NCBI GenBank assembly: GCA_029298735.1
Contig: JANSLP010000345.1
Location: 1 to 33,360 of the forward strand
Reading direction: 5' to 3'
DNA from: Ophiostoma sp. CBS 140.51
Taxonomy: Eukaryota > Ascomycota > Sordariomycetes > Ophiostomatales > Ophiostomataceae
DNA length: 33,360 bases
Shown: in pieces, positions 19,339 to 29,069 of the stretch
How the letters are laid out: every line of letters begins with the position of its first letter
How positions within the stretch are numbered: the first letter of the stretch is position 1
Notes under the pieces: model-generated
Told to the model about the DNA's origin: nothing
The model's database searches: none
Seen by the model: the letters and a program-made list of their open reading frames with translations, nothing else
Position numbers and translations under genes: made by a program

Positions 19339-22300
19339 TTACACGACAACATGCACTCTCCGCCATTTTCTCACGACCACCTCACCCACCAATCCAAACT
19401 CTGCCCACTTGCCGTCGGTGTAGTACCGCGGCACCCTCGTACCCAAACCGACACTCCTCACCTCCAACTGCCTCGTCTTGACGGCATTGAAGAGGGAGCT
19501 GGCGACCTCAATGGCCATGGAGTTGTTGCCATCCCGTGAAAGAAGAGCAGTGATGTCCCGCCCACTACTGAACTCCAGTCCACGACCATCTGCCGGGACT
19601 GTCGGATCAAATGGCGGGACTGCAACACCATTGACAAACGCTCGCAGCGTGTGAAGAATGGGCCCCGTGAGGTGGAGGGTGTAGAGGATGTCGCCGCTGT
19701 CTGTTGAGTTCGAGAAAGTTGTCGTGTAGGTGCCGACACCGCTCACCTTCTCAAACCCTTTCATCTGTGTCCACGGCACAAGCTTTGTCAGTGGTATCGG
19801 GATAGGTAGAGTCGTCTTGTTGGCTGCGACAGACTCGGTGGCCAAAACATCAGGGGCGGCATACGACTCGACAGAAAGGCTCCATGGGCTGAGAGTGATG
19901 CTGGCGAGCGAGCTGCTCGACGTGTTCGAATGTGGCGACGCCGCGATGGCCACCGTTGAGCCATTCGACAGCTCAAGTGATGCTGATGCACCATCTTCAA
20001 CAAGAACATCGAGACTCCCCTCTTGTCCACGACCAATGCTGACGACGTTGGGTGAGCGTCCCACAACACTAAAGGGTGTCGGGTTTTTATCAACAGCAAA
20101 CGCAATAATGGTTGACTGTTCTTGGGACAGAGTGATGTTGACCACCAGCCGGCCATCGGTTTTGTTTCTCGTGTACAGGAACAACGGCGACTGCTTTCCT
20201 GTCCACGCGTCAAGGGCGTACGGCACGGCCTGTTTTTGAGCAACGTCGAAAGCAAGCGTGAACGCTGCTGCCGGGCCACGGTTGAGAATGTACACAAACT
20301 CCTTTTGAGACGAATTATCAGCACGCCAGTGCGTGTACAGTTGACTGGCGTTGGTGACTGTGTTGGTTCGATATGTTAGGCCTGCCACAGCGTCCACACG
20401 AGCACGCGGTCTGACTCCGGATGTTGCTAACATGCTCGTGTTGAACTCCGCCTGGGTTATGACTTTGACGTTGGGGAAGGACCCGTCGACAAGATGTGCC
20501 ATGTTGGCAGTCAATTTGGCTTGGCCGGACATGCCGATCGTGGCATTGGGCGCATTTCCGACAATGATGACGGGCAAGCCGGCAGCAGCCATTTTCAACA
20601 GAGCTTCCGACGACGCTGGTGTCATTCGCTCCTGGTCCATGATGACGAGCGCCTTGTATGCTGGTCCGTCAGGGCCAAGAGCGCCGTCTCGAATACCTCC
20701 AGTGATGCTCCCGTTGGCCACAGCTGACACAATGTTCTCGCCGCCAATGTACTCATGGGTGTAGCCAGCTGTGTTTAGCATCTCCAGCATTGTTTGTGAC
20801 TGCCTGGACGAAAACGCGGAAAACGGCACCTGCCACGAGTAGAATGCCAGGTCGACACGGCTCACGCCCGTCTTGAGGGCCAATGTGTTCCGTGCCGCAA
20901 ACCCGAGAGTATCATTCAAGTGCCGCCACGCCGGCTGTCGTGGTCCCCACATCTCGCCGAATTCAAACTGAAAGGGTGTGTACCCAGGCCACGTCGTGCC
21001 GGGGTAGGTGCCGCTGTAGGGAAAGCCGTGAATCACAAGAGTGTTGACACCGGCGGCAAAGGAGTCCCGAAACAGCTTGAGGAGGGCAGGCACGGTCTGG
21101 GCGTACGCGCCAATCCGCTGTGCACCAATCTCGGTCGAAACCGTGTTGCGCCCGCTCAGATGAGCAGCGCCGGTGAACTGCAGGTAATTTGCAATGGACT
21201 CGCCAAAACCCAAGGACTCGAGTTCGGGAGCGCCCACCAGGGGAGCATCGGCGGCCATGTCCAGGGGTAGGTTGTACGCCGGCTGGCACGAGTGGTCGAG
21301 GCCGTACGTGTCGTGGGCCCATGACTGGTAGTGTCGAAGGTAATCTTGGTAGCCTTCGTTGAGGGTGAGACGATAGTCATCGGTGTAGCGGCCGCCATTC
21401 ATGTCACTGGGAGACTGTCCAAAAGAATACGTCGTGTTGTACGGCGGCCCGTAACCATTCCACAAGTTGGCTGCTTGGAAGAGGGCCGGCAATTTCGTGA
21501 CGGCACTGTAACCGCGTCTCTTTTCAAAGTTTGAGAGAAAATCCGGTGTCCACCACAGGGCCGCCATCATCTCCATGCTGTCCTCCCAAGAGTAGCCGCC
21601 AGCGTGGGTGAGGAGCTCTTTTGTCAGACTGTCTGCAAGCAAGTGTGTATCCCAAAAGTCCGTCATCTTTTGTGCACCGGCGGCACTGAAATGGTCCACC
21701 ATCCAGGACCCGTTGCCAATCCACGTCGAGGCATTGTCTACAGAGACACAGCTGCGTTCGTTTGTGTACCGCTGGTAGAACGCCATCAGCTGCCAGCCGG
21801 GCGACAGTGGTTGACCAAAGGCCACCGTCCCGTTCTCTACCCGGTCTGTCAAGTCCACCACAGACGACTCGTTGAGAAAGACGATGTGGCCGCCTCGAGC
21901 CGTCTTCTCGCCTACAGTCTGCACTGCCAGCACGGCAACCAACTGGCTGTCGCCCCACAACTCGGGTGCATTGATGAAATTTTGGAGCGCCTCATAGTTG
22001 AAGTGAATGTCAGGCGGGGGCACTACAACAGTTGATGTGTTCACAGGCAGAGGTGCCGTACCATAGACGAGCTCCATGGCCAATCCACGTCCTTCCTCGA
22101 GATATTTTGTCGCGTTCCTGGCCGACGATGGCGGTGCAGGCGACGGTACCCCTGCTCCCTGGTTGGCACCCAGAGCAAAGTCCAGCACCATGCCCTTCTC
22201 GCCTTTTGTTTGTGCCTTTCCATGCACGGCCGTCGAGTTCAACGCCGCTTTGAAGAGTGCTGCAAACGTCGGCGTACCAAACCCATACACCGACCAGTCG

Positions 22301-22566
22301 GTCGACACCGGCGGCTGGCCATAGTTGTAGAATGGCAGCAGCTCCAGTCCACCGGCGCCCACTTCTGCCAAGCTGGCAATGTCCGCATCGAGGGCTTCGG
22401 GTGTGACGCTTGCATCCGGCAACCAATACCGGAACTTGGGCCGAAAGGCGTGCGGTGGACGTCCGAAAGAGGTGAGAGGACCGTCCCTGTCGGCGTCGAC
22501 AAACGTGCAGCAGAAAATCAAGGCAGCCAATGCCGCGTGGCTGACGGTCGTCTGTCCCGGTATCAT
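19339..22566 (-). CDS. Secreted GH106-type alpha-L-rhamnosidase-like glycoside hydrolase
   Basis: A single exon of 1075 residues, the usual length for the family. A signal peptide covers roughly residues 1-25 (hydrophobic AALAALIFCCTFVDA), followed by the GH106 N-terminal block with FRPKFRYWLPDASV and, about 15 residues later, LAEVGAGGLELLPFYNYG, matching the family pattern of an R-W-P stretch then a G-G-E/L-E strand. Further family-like blocks include SWEDSMEMMAALWWTPDFL, a central region with LVIHGFPYSGTYPG and FGEMWGPRQPAWRH, and a C-terminal beta-sandwich (about 930-1070) ending WAEFGLVGEV. Many N-glycosylation sequons fit secretion. GH106 enzymes cleave terminal alpha-L-rhamnose, for example from rhamnogalacturonan. 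I have not assigned the catalytic Glu residues, and fungal members are little studied, so the substrate is inferred. Confidence 0.88.
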   Translation of the reverse strand: MIPGQTTVSHAALAALIFCCTFVDADRDGPLTSFGRPPHAFRPKFRYWLPDASVTPEALDADIASLAEVGAGGLELLPFYNYGQPPVSTDWSVYGFGTPTFAALFKAALNSTAVHGKAQTKGEKGMVLDFALGANQGAGVPSPAPPSSARNATKYLEEGRGLAMELVYGTAPLPVNTSTVVVPPPDIHFNYEALQNFINAPELWGDSQLVAVLAVQTVGEKTARGGHIVFLNESSVVDLTDRVENGTVAFGQPLSPGWQLMAFYQRYTNERSCVSVDNASTWIGNGSWMVDHFSAAGAQKMTDFWDTHLLADSLTKELLTHAGGYSWEDSMEMMAALWWTPDFLSNFEKRRGYSAVTKLPALFQAANLWNGYGPPYNTTYSFGQSPSDMNGGRYTDDYRLTLNEGYQDYLRHYQSWAHDTYGLDHSCQPAYNLPLDMAADAPLVGAPELESLGFGESIANYLQFTGAAHLSGRNTVSTEIGAQRIGAYAQTVPALLKLFRDSFAAGVNTLVIHGFPYSGTYPGTTWPGYTPFQFEFGEMWGPRQPAWRHLNDTLGFAARNTLALKTGVSRVDLAFYSWQVPFSAFSSRQSQTMLEMLNTAGYTHEYIGGENIVSAVANGSITGGIRDGALGPDGPAYKALVIMDQERMTPASSEALLKMAAAGLPVIIVGNAPNATIGMSGQAKLTANMAHLVDGSFPNVKVITQAEFNTSMLATSGVRPRARVDAVAGLTYRTNTVTNASQLYTHWRADNSSQKEFVYILNRGPAAAFTLAFDVAQKQAVPYALDAWTGKQSPLFLYTRNKTDGRLVVNITLSQEQSTIIAFAVDKNPTPFSVVGRSPNVVSIGRGQEGSLDVLVEDGASASLELSNGSTVAIAASPHSNTSSSSLASITLSPWSLSVESYAAPDVLATESVAANKTTLPIPIPLTKLVPWTQMKGFEKVSGVGTYTTTFSNSTDSGDILYTLHLTGPILHTLRAFVNGVAVPPFDPTVPADGRGLEFSSGRDITALLSRDGNNSMAIEVASSLFNAVKTRQLEVRSVGLGTRVPRYYTDGKWAEFGLVGEVVVRKWRRVHVVV

Positions 22567-23807
22567 TGTGCTGATACTTGCGCCGTATTCTTGGAGGTTT
22601 CACCATACCGTACATCAAGACATGTTCACAAGTCTACAAGCACACTGCAACCAGAGAATGTTTTAAAGTCAGTCGTCGATTAGCCTCGGGGCGGTCATGG
22701 CGAATTGGTGATATTAATTACGGGGTAAACAAATCTCAATGTAGCCAGCCGCGTGCCCCCTCTCATATGCCGCGCTCAATTTACAAGCAACAAGCAAGCA
22801 TACTACAAAATTCTTATTCATATAGCAGGAAAGAAAACTCAGCGTAATTCAATGAAGATTAGTCCAATTACCTTTTTTTTTTTTTTTAATAAAAAAACAA
22901 TTGAGAGGCTTTTCATCGCACAATAGTTCCTGAAAAAAGTAAATAAAAACCAAATAAAAAATAAAGTCAAATCAAAAGACGAAGAATTTCAATGAGCAGT
23001 TTTTATTTCACAAATATGAATGCTAACCAAAAATGAATGAATTCTAAACTCTCAAAGAAATCAGGTGTAGTCTCGTCTTCTCATCCAGGGCGAGAAGTAC
23101 AGCATATCCAGAGAAAAATCGCCAAGAGACCCGACAAAGAGAGGGGACGAAGATCATACCGGGGTAATGCGGTTTCACCTTCTTCCCCTCACTGTCATCG
23201 TTCTTTCCGTGCCCGGTCCGTGGTCGACTCTACCTGAAAGTGTTCTTTTCCACGTCGTTCTAAATATCCTTCTCATCTAGAACATTACCCGGATGGTTCT
23301 TTGCTAGGCTATGACGGCTATGTATCGTGATGCAGCGGCGATGACGATCATCTTCACGATGCGAGAAAAAGGTAAAAGGACAGACGAAGGAAAGACTAGA
23401 TGAAATGGAGATGCAAGCTGGCAACTGGACATGTATAAGTTACTGTCGCCCTTCTCTCCACCGGCAATTAACAGTCATTCATCTTTGCCTCTCCTCTTTC
23501 TTGCTATTTTCTTTTCTTGTGGAATTGTTTTATCAGCACCCGACCTACCCTCAATCTCATTTAATATGGACTCGTCCCCAGTTCATCTTACATCGACATC
23601 ACTGTTTACTGGCTTTTCATCACTCCCTTCACAAGAAAACAACCGTTCTTCTCTCCTTTTACAAAGATGACATCTCATTCTACGATAAAGTACGACAAAG
23701 ACACAGTGGTCACAACATCTGAAAGCTCAGAGCAAGATGCAAAGTTTATGAAGTCATAATGGTATATTCTATTCATCAATTCATTCCTTTCTTCACCAGA
23801 CTTTCCT
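22567..23807. other. Intergenic region: GH106 promoter, AT-rich island and MFS 3' end
   Basis: The first few hundred bases should hold the GH106 promoter (minus strand). Bases 22861-23040 are about one quarter G+C by hand count (44 of 180), far below the rest of the window, and include a run of 15 T and a run of seven A. From about 23430 the plus strand turns pyrimidine-rich after a TGTATAAGT near 23430-23440. This looks like a leader and is followed by a 30-codon ORF at 23667-23759. The last 50 bases belong to the MFS gene 3' end. Confidence 0.6.
22873..22897. repeat. T15-AAT-A7 homopolymer pair
   Basis: Fifteen T are followed by AAT and seven A, inside the AT-rich island. Stiff dA:dT tracts of this length exclude nucleosomes in fungi and often mark promoters or replication origins. 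Confidence 0.8.
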
Positions 23808-26126
23808 CTAGTCCGTCTCAAAGAAGCTCACTGTCCCCTTGAGCATCCCCAGGTCGACACACCGCATGACCTGCCCGTCCAGCCGGCGCACCGTCTCGTC
23901 GTATCGCCACCAGGCGACGCCGACAGCGGCAGCGACCAGAACGTGGGCCACAGAAATACCGACCGAGGCGGCTTTGAGGAGTGTGTAGAACCACACGGCG
24001 TTGGGAAGGGCAATGACAAAGGCACCCGACACAAGAGTGCGCCACACCACCAAACCGCCACACATGTCCACCGTGTTGCGGTCCGCCAGCGCGAGGTTCT
24101 GGGAGGTGAACTGGGCGGAACGGCGGACCATTGGCTGGATGGTGCTGTTGAGGAGATAACAGCCCGCCGCCAGGAGTCCGAGGAGGAAGGAGATGGCCGG
24201 GAGTTTGACTTTCGGCGCGGCCATGGCGGACCCGACGGCGGCCATGGAGAACACAGAAGCGTGGTTGGCGAGAGCGGCCGCAGCGGTCAAGGTCATACAG
24301 GAGGTAATATAGAGGCCGAAGGCGAGCAGTCCTACAAAAACGAGGGTGGAGCCAATGGCGACGGCAGTAATGTTGTGCCGGGCCGTGGAGAAGAGACGGG
24401 ATGTCCAGGCCGGCGAGGGCAGTCCGTACTTGCTGGCGAGGCGGCCCAGAAGGGCGAGACCACCGCCACTGGTTGCGAGCACGACGAGGGTGGCCATGAG
24501 CCACGGCCCGGTCAGAAGTGCACCAAGACCGCGTGGCGACAAGTCGAACGGCAAGGGAGCAAAGAAGAGTCCCAAAGACGAGGACATGCCCCAGAGCGCG
24601 CAGAACGGCAGGAGGGTGACGAGAGTCAAGAGGACAGTCGTGGGAGCCGCCATGGCGCGGGGCACTTGCAGCAGGATGGCGACGTCGGTGGCCGACGAGG
24701 TCGACACGTACGAGGCTGGGCGTAAGTTTTGTGCTTTCAGATAGCGGAGAACTGCCTCTCTCGAGAAGATGGCCGACAGTTTTGTCTGCGGCCGCAGCGG
24801 CAAGGCCTTGTTGGACCACGCCGAGAGCGGGACGGGCGTGTTGATGGAGTAAAAGGAACGGTCGTAGGTCGTTTCGGGACAACAGAGGATGAGTGCCAGA
24901 GTGGCTACCACCAAGAAGCCGCCCAAAACAGCAAACTGTGCGCCAAACGTGGTGCTGGCTGTCGATGTAGACACGACACCGCCCAGTAAAGGGCCGCCCC
25001 ACATGCAGCCCACAGTGACGAGGTCAACCGCGGCTGTCCGCTTTTCTCTCTCATGTTCAAAAAAGGTGTCGTGGACCGATCCCAAGACGAGCACGTCGAA
25101 TGCGCCCCAGCCCAGGCCCTGGAAGACACGGGCGGCCATGCACTGACCAAAGTTGGCGCCGGGGACAGTAATGGCCCACATTGTGCCGATGAACAGACAC
25201 ACAGTCGACACTAAATAGAGCGGTCGCTTGCCCCAGAGGCGGGATGCCACCAAAGACAAGAAGCCAGACCCGGCCGAGATCATCAGGGGAACGCCCGTCA
25301 AAGCGGCAGCGGCAGTGTAGGACACGGCATACCCCGTCACCACCCGACTGTGGACGGCAAACAAGGCCGTCTTCATAACGGACACCAGTGCCACGAACAA
25401 CAACAGAGTCCCGTAATGGGCCTCCTTCTTCCAGCGCGGCCAGTTGAGCGGATCTTCCGGGTCGTCGCTGGGCTGTGGGACGAGCTCGACACGGGCGTGT
25501 TTGCCAGTGCCGTACTTGATGGGGCGGCGGTTGGTGGCGGTGCCGGACATGTCGGACGAGAAGGAGAGGGGGCGATTCGATGTCGACTTCATTGATGTCC
25601 AGTTGATGGCCGACCCACCCGGCGGCCCTCGGTCCGGGAGAATGCTCACCCTCAACGGCTTGGGTGGCTTGTAGCGTGGGGGTAGGCCAACAGGAACATT
25701 AGCCGGGGTGGCAGCCGGCGGCGGCGGTAGTGGTGCTGTTGGCGGTGCACTCGGCGGTGCACTCGGCGGTGCATCTGTCGGCGTAATGGACCGTGAAGAG
25801 ACGGATTTTGTTGAAAAAGCGGCCGACGACACGAGCTGTGGTGACTGTGGCCGGCCGTCTTTGGAGGGAGGCAGTGGTGGGACTGTCAAGACGAGTCCTG
25901 TGCCTGGTGCTCTTGGTTTTGGTGGGAAGGCAGAGAGTGCCACTTTGGGTGGTGATGCCGGGCGGGCCGTCTCCGTCGTCGTCTTTGTCTGTGCCGCCTC
26001 CGACTTTGCCTTCTCCTCTGCTTTGGACTCGGCCAGCTTGACCAGCTCGCGCTCCAGGTACTTTTCAAAGTCTTCGTCGCTGCCCTCCAAGTCGGCAAAC
26101 GTGGATGTTTGACGGGTTTTGTCCAT
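23808..26126 (-). CDS. Major facilitator superfamily transporter with long disordered N-terminus
   Basis: A single exon of 772 residues. Residues 1-235 are cytosolic and low in complexity: an acidic then Lys/Glu/Ala-rich coiled-coil-like start (15-45), then Pro/Ser-rich sequence with SAPP repeats encoded by a 12-bp DNA repeat at 25741-25776. The motif DDPEDPLNWPRWKK (221-234) just before the first membrane segment is typical of fungal MFS transporters of the drug:H+ antiporter type. About 12 membrane segments follow, with RLWGKRPLYL in the 2-3 loop as a variant of the MFS GxxxDRxGRR motif, and a long central cytosolic loop after CCPETTYDRSFY. The substrate cannot be told. The GRR-type motif is degenerate and the N-terminus is much longer than the 60-100 residues usual in this group, so a divergent function is possible. 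Confidence 0.88.
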   Translation of the reverse strand: MDKTRQTSTFADLEGSDEDFEKYLERELVKLAESKAEEKAKSEAAQTKTTTETARPASPPKVALSAFPPKPRAPGTGLVLTVPPLPPSKDGRPQSPQLVSSAAFSTKSVSSRSITPTDAPPSAPPSAPPTAPLPPPPAATPANVPVGLPPRYKPPKPLRVSILPDRGPPGGSAINWTSMKSTSNRPLSFSSDMSGTATNRRPIKYGTGKHARVELVPQPSDDPEDPLNWPRWKKEAHYGTLLLFVALVSVMKTALFAVHSRVVTGYAVSYTAAAALTGVPLMISAGSGFLSLVASRLWGKRPLYLVSTVCLFIGTMWAITVPGANFGQCMAARVFQGLGWGAFDVLVLGSVHDTFFEHEREKRTAAVDLVTVGCMWGGPLLGGVVSTSTASTTFGAQFAVLGGFLVVATLALILCCPETTYDRSFYSINTPVPLSAWSNKALPLRPQTKLSAIFSREAVLRYLKAQNLRPASYVSTSSATDVAILLQVPRAMAAPTTVLLTLVTLLPFCALWGMSSSLGLFFAPLPFDLSPRGLGALLTGPWLMATLVVLATSGGGLALLGRLASKYGLPSPAWTSRLFSTARHNITAVAIGSTLVFVGLLAFGLYITSCMTLTAAAALANHASVFSMAAVGSAMAAPKVKLPAISFLLGLLAAGCYLLNSTIQPMVRRSAQFTSQNLALADRNTVDMCGGLVVWRTLVSGAFVIALPNAVWFYTLLKAASVGISVAHVLVAAAVGVAWWRYDETVRRLDGQVMRCVDLGMLKGTVSFFETD
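25741..25776 (-). repeat. 12-bp coding repeat (SAPP) inside the MFS gene
   Basis: Units GGCGGTGCACTC start at 25741, 25753 and 25765 (last one diverging) and encode the SAPPSAPPTAP stretch around residues 122-131 of the transporter N-terminus. Confidence 0.8.
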
Positions 26127-27914
26127 TGTGTGTAGATGTAAATTAATATGAATAAGTGAGTGTAGTAACGCGTCTAAAAGCTGAGTGTGATATCGTCGCT
26201 GCCAGCAGACGAGGATAAGAGGGAGATCGTGGCGGACATATAGAGAGTGAGGTCTAGATTAAACAGTCATGGTTGTTGAGAGAGTAGTTGTTGAGATAGT
26301 GGTCGTCGAGATATTGGTTGATGGTCGAGAGTTGTTCGTATTATGGTCGGTTAAAAGTGAAGATTTAAAATGGACAGAGAAACCACAACCAAGGACACAA
26401 AAGTAAGGAAAGTAGGGGGATTAAAGGAAAGATAAAAAATAGGATAAAGTGGACAATGAAGAAAAAGGAAGCAGAAAGAAAACAAAAAAGAGCAAAGAAA
26501 AGAACAAGTACCGTAAAGACGAGGGACAAGGATCGTATTAATGGGGGACAGGAAGGAGGCGGGAAGAAAGGTATGCGGGCAAGCCAAAAGGCTGACAAGG
26601 GGGACAGGGAGTACAAGGAATGGAAAAGAAGAAACTGTGTGTAGAGATGTACCCAAAAGAGGGATAGAAAGAATACTTGGTTTTCGGTGTTGATGTGCCA
26701 GTGATCAGAACGCCCAGTGATTTAGAGATACGGAGAGAGCGACAGACGACCATTATGCGGGTCTGTTTCTATTGTGACAATCGTGTATCAGTGTTGAGTG
26801 TGTGTGCGTGTGCGTACTCTCAGTGTGCGTGTTCTGTATGTGCATGTAGGTGAATGTGTAGGTGGTAGACCCCTGATGTCTCTGAATCCCTGCTTCTTAC
26901 ATCGTCTTCCTGCTTCCGCTTCCACATTTTTTCTGCATTCCCAGCTCCCCCACTGCCATGCGTTGTGGTGGAGCAAGGGGTCGCGGCGGGGTGACATGTA
27001 CGAGCTCTTGTAAGCGAAAGTTGAAGAGCAACAAAAAAAACACCTCAAGAATGAGTTGGCAAGGCGGAACAGACGAAAGAAGACGAAAAAAAAAACCCAG
27101 ACAAAACAGGAAAGCGCAATTTGAAGAGAAGAAACGCAGAACACCGAAGACGCTAAAGCAGGGCTGGAGAGAGTTGAATCTAGAGTCTGGACGATGCTCT
27201 TCAAAGTCAATTGTTGTCGCAAGGGAGAAGGCCATGCAAAAGACTACAGACAACGTGCATCCCCGGCTGGAATGGGTGGGGAATAGTGTGAGGAGGCACC
27301 ACAAACAACGTAAGGGAGGCATTTTGGTCGAGTAAAAGTTGGGTAGTTGTTCTCATACATCGGCTGGCGAGCTCGTTGGCGAAATGTGTTGAAGACGATT
27401 GAAGACAGCTCAAAGTCATCTTGGCACAGCTTTTCGGCGAAGAAGTTACAGGGAGGGACGATAATGAGAAAAGAAATAAGAAAACATCACCAAAAGAAAG
27501 TCGTCACCGCTTTTTGCGGGAGAACAATGGACAGGAACAACATACAATGGGTCGCAGCTGACAGCATGTTGGGTCGCTGCTCGTTGATGCATTCCCCTTT
27601 TCATCACATTATGCACAATCGCGGAGGAGACAAGAAAAGAAAAAGACAACAACGACGCGGCCGAGAAGGCAAGCTTGCATGGGTCGTCAATACTCTGTAC
27701 ATGTACACAGGCAACTAGGCGGGAGAAGAAGGAACAAGTGTCAAGCTTTGGACTTCTTGCAATAGTGTCTGTGAAATCCTGGTCTTCGGCACTTTTCCAG
27801 TCACCAGGAAGAAGGAACAGGGTTCCTGTCCTGTCTTTCCCCCACTCCTCCCAGGAAGCATTCCCTCGCCTGTCAGTTTGTCCCCGTCTGATCTGCACAG
27901 GCCCTTGTCCAAGA

Positions 27915-27945
27915 CTGTGTGTGTGTGTGCTTCTCTCTCTCTCTT
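27915..27945. repeat. Compound (TG)n-(TC)n microsatellite
   Basis: About seven TG units are followed by about six TC units. This is a simple-sequence repeat likely to vary in length between strains. Confidence 0.85.
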
Positions 27946-28146
27946 TGTGTGCATACGATGCAGACGGTCGGCGATGGATGCGACTGGAGCGATGCAGAGT
28001 GTCGAACGCTTTGACCTCTGTTGGAAAGGGGCCGTTGGGAGAGGGAGAGGGAGAGAGAGGCGAAGTACGATAATAAGTCAGAAAAGACCTGAAAATAGAA
28101 TACATCTCACTCTTTCGGTGAAGTACCACCTCGCACTTCATCGCTC

Positions 28147-28196
28147 GTACCTGTCTTTGCGCAGGTACCGCCTGTATGTCCAACAATGTACCTGCG
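28147..28196. repeat. Three alternating GTACCTG / CAGGTAC arms
   Basis: GTACCTG (28147-28153), CGCAGGTAC (28160-28168) and GTACCTGCG (28188-28196) lie in alternating orientation. The middle arm could pair with either neighbour: seven bases with an 8-base loop, or nine bases with a 19-base loop. It lies between the MFS and GlnRS genes. Confidence 0.6.
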
Positions 28197-29069
28197 TTGC
28201 AGCTGAAAAGGCTGCATGGTGTCTGGGTGAGTCTCTGTAGGGCGGATGCACCCAGATGGAGGCACTCAACGCAGGGCGACAGGGGGTGGCTAGGTGGCAC
28301 TTCCTCCGAGTGGTTGCAGCAAGAAGTGCCTGTCGTGAGTGGGGAAGTGAAAAATACTGTACATGTAGTTCGTACTTTGCAAGAAGAAAGCAAGTCACGA
28401 AAAATTGTCAAGAAGAAAAAGATGAAACAAGACTGAAGCACGAACAACGCCTCTGCGAAGATGACTCCACACAAGAAAGAGGTTTTTTCACATTCACCAC
28501 CGCATTTTCCTGGTACACGATTTCTGGTACATGAAAACGGTCAATCACTTTTGCGAGCAACTTGGTACAGTCGAGAGTGGGCGACGGTCATTAAAGTTGG
28601 GCGATTACGCGTGAGAGACGTATGCTTTTGAGTGTGTCTGGAAGAGATATGAAAGTCGTCGACAATGTCAAATACGCCATAAAATGGCCGCACGATTGTC
28701 ACGACGCCGTGGATGTCATTGAAGCCTACCCAGAAGAGAAGAACCACTGTCAGCACTCGACGGAACGGCTAAATAAAGTTATTACCATATTCCTGGATGT
28801 AAAGAGCGAGACAATACAAAAATAGGCTTTCAACACGGAGGATAAAAGGGTAAATTGTACGAAAAGAACGAGTACCTGGAAACGGGCAACACTGGCACCA
28901 GACTTTTGGCACTGGAATCCGGGGACGCAGGCTTTTGTGATGCTCAACGTTTGGGATGCTCATGATAAGTGTTTGACAATGATGCGAAGAAACAGCATAA
29001 AATCAATGCAATAAACAGTGAGGTGATGAAAATAGACGCACGCTCGAGTAGTCTTCTCCTCACACCACT

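Larger units (their letters stand above)
26127..29069. other. Intergenic stretch of 2.9 kb upstream of the MFS gene
   Basis: From 26127 to about 26640 the minus strand is pyrimidine-rich, as expected for the MFS promoter and leader. GT-rich sequence (about 26795-26870), a (TG)n-(TC)n microsatellite (27915-27945) and a GA-rich run (28038-28060) follow. Three alternating copies of GTACCTG/CAGGTAC lie at 28147-28196. The longest ORF, 27446-28474 on the minus strand (342 codons), runs through the microsatellites and has a Cys/Ser/His-rich translation with no domain, so I treat it as spurious. Bases 28960-29069 are the GlnRS 3' region. Confidence 0.6.

Noticed and set aside
23818..25002. 394-codon minus-strand ORF in another frame within the MFS gene
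   Set aside because: The translation is rich in Arg, His and Pro with no membrane segments. The overlapping frame encodes the conserved transporter.
27446..28474. 342-codon minus-strand ORF between the MFS and GlnRS genes
   Set aside because: It runs through TG/TC and GA microsatellites, has high Cys, Ser and His, no signal peptide that leads to a domain, and no family pattern. RNA-seq could reopen the question.
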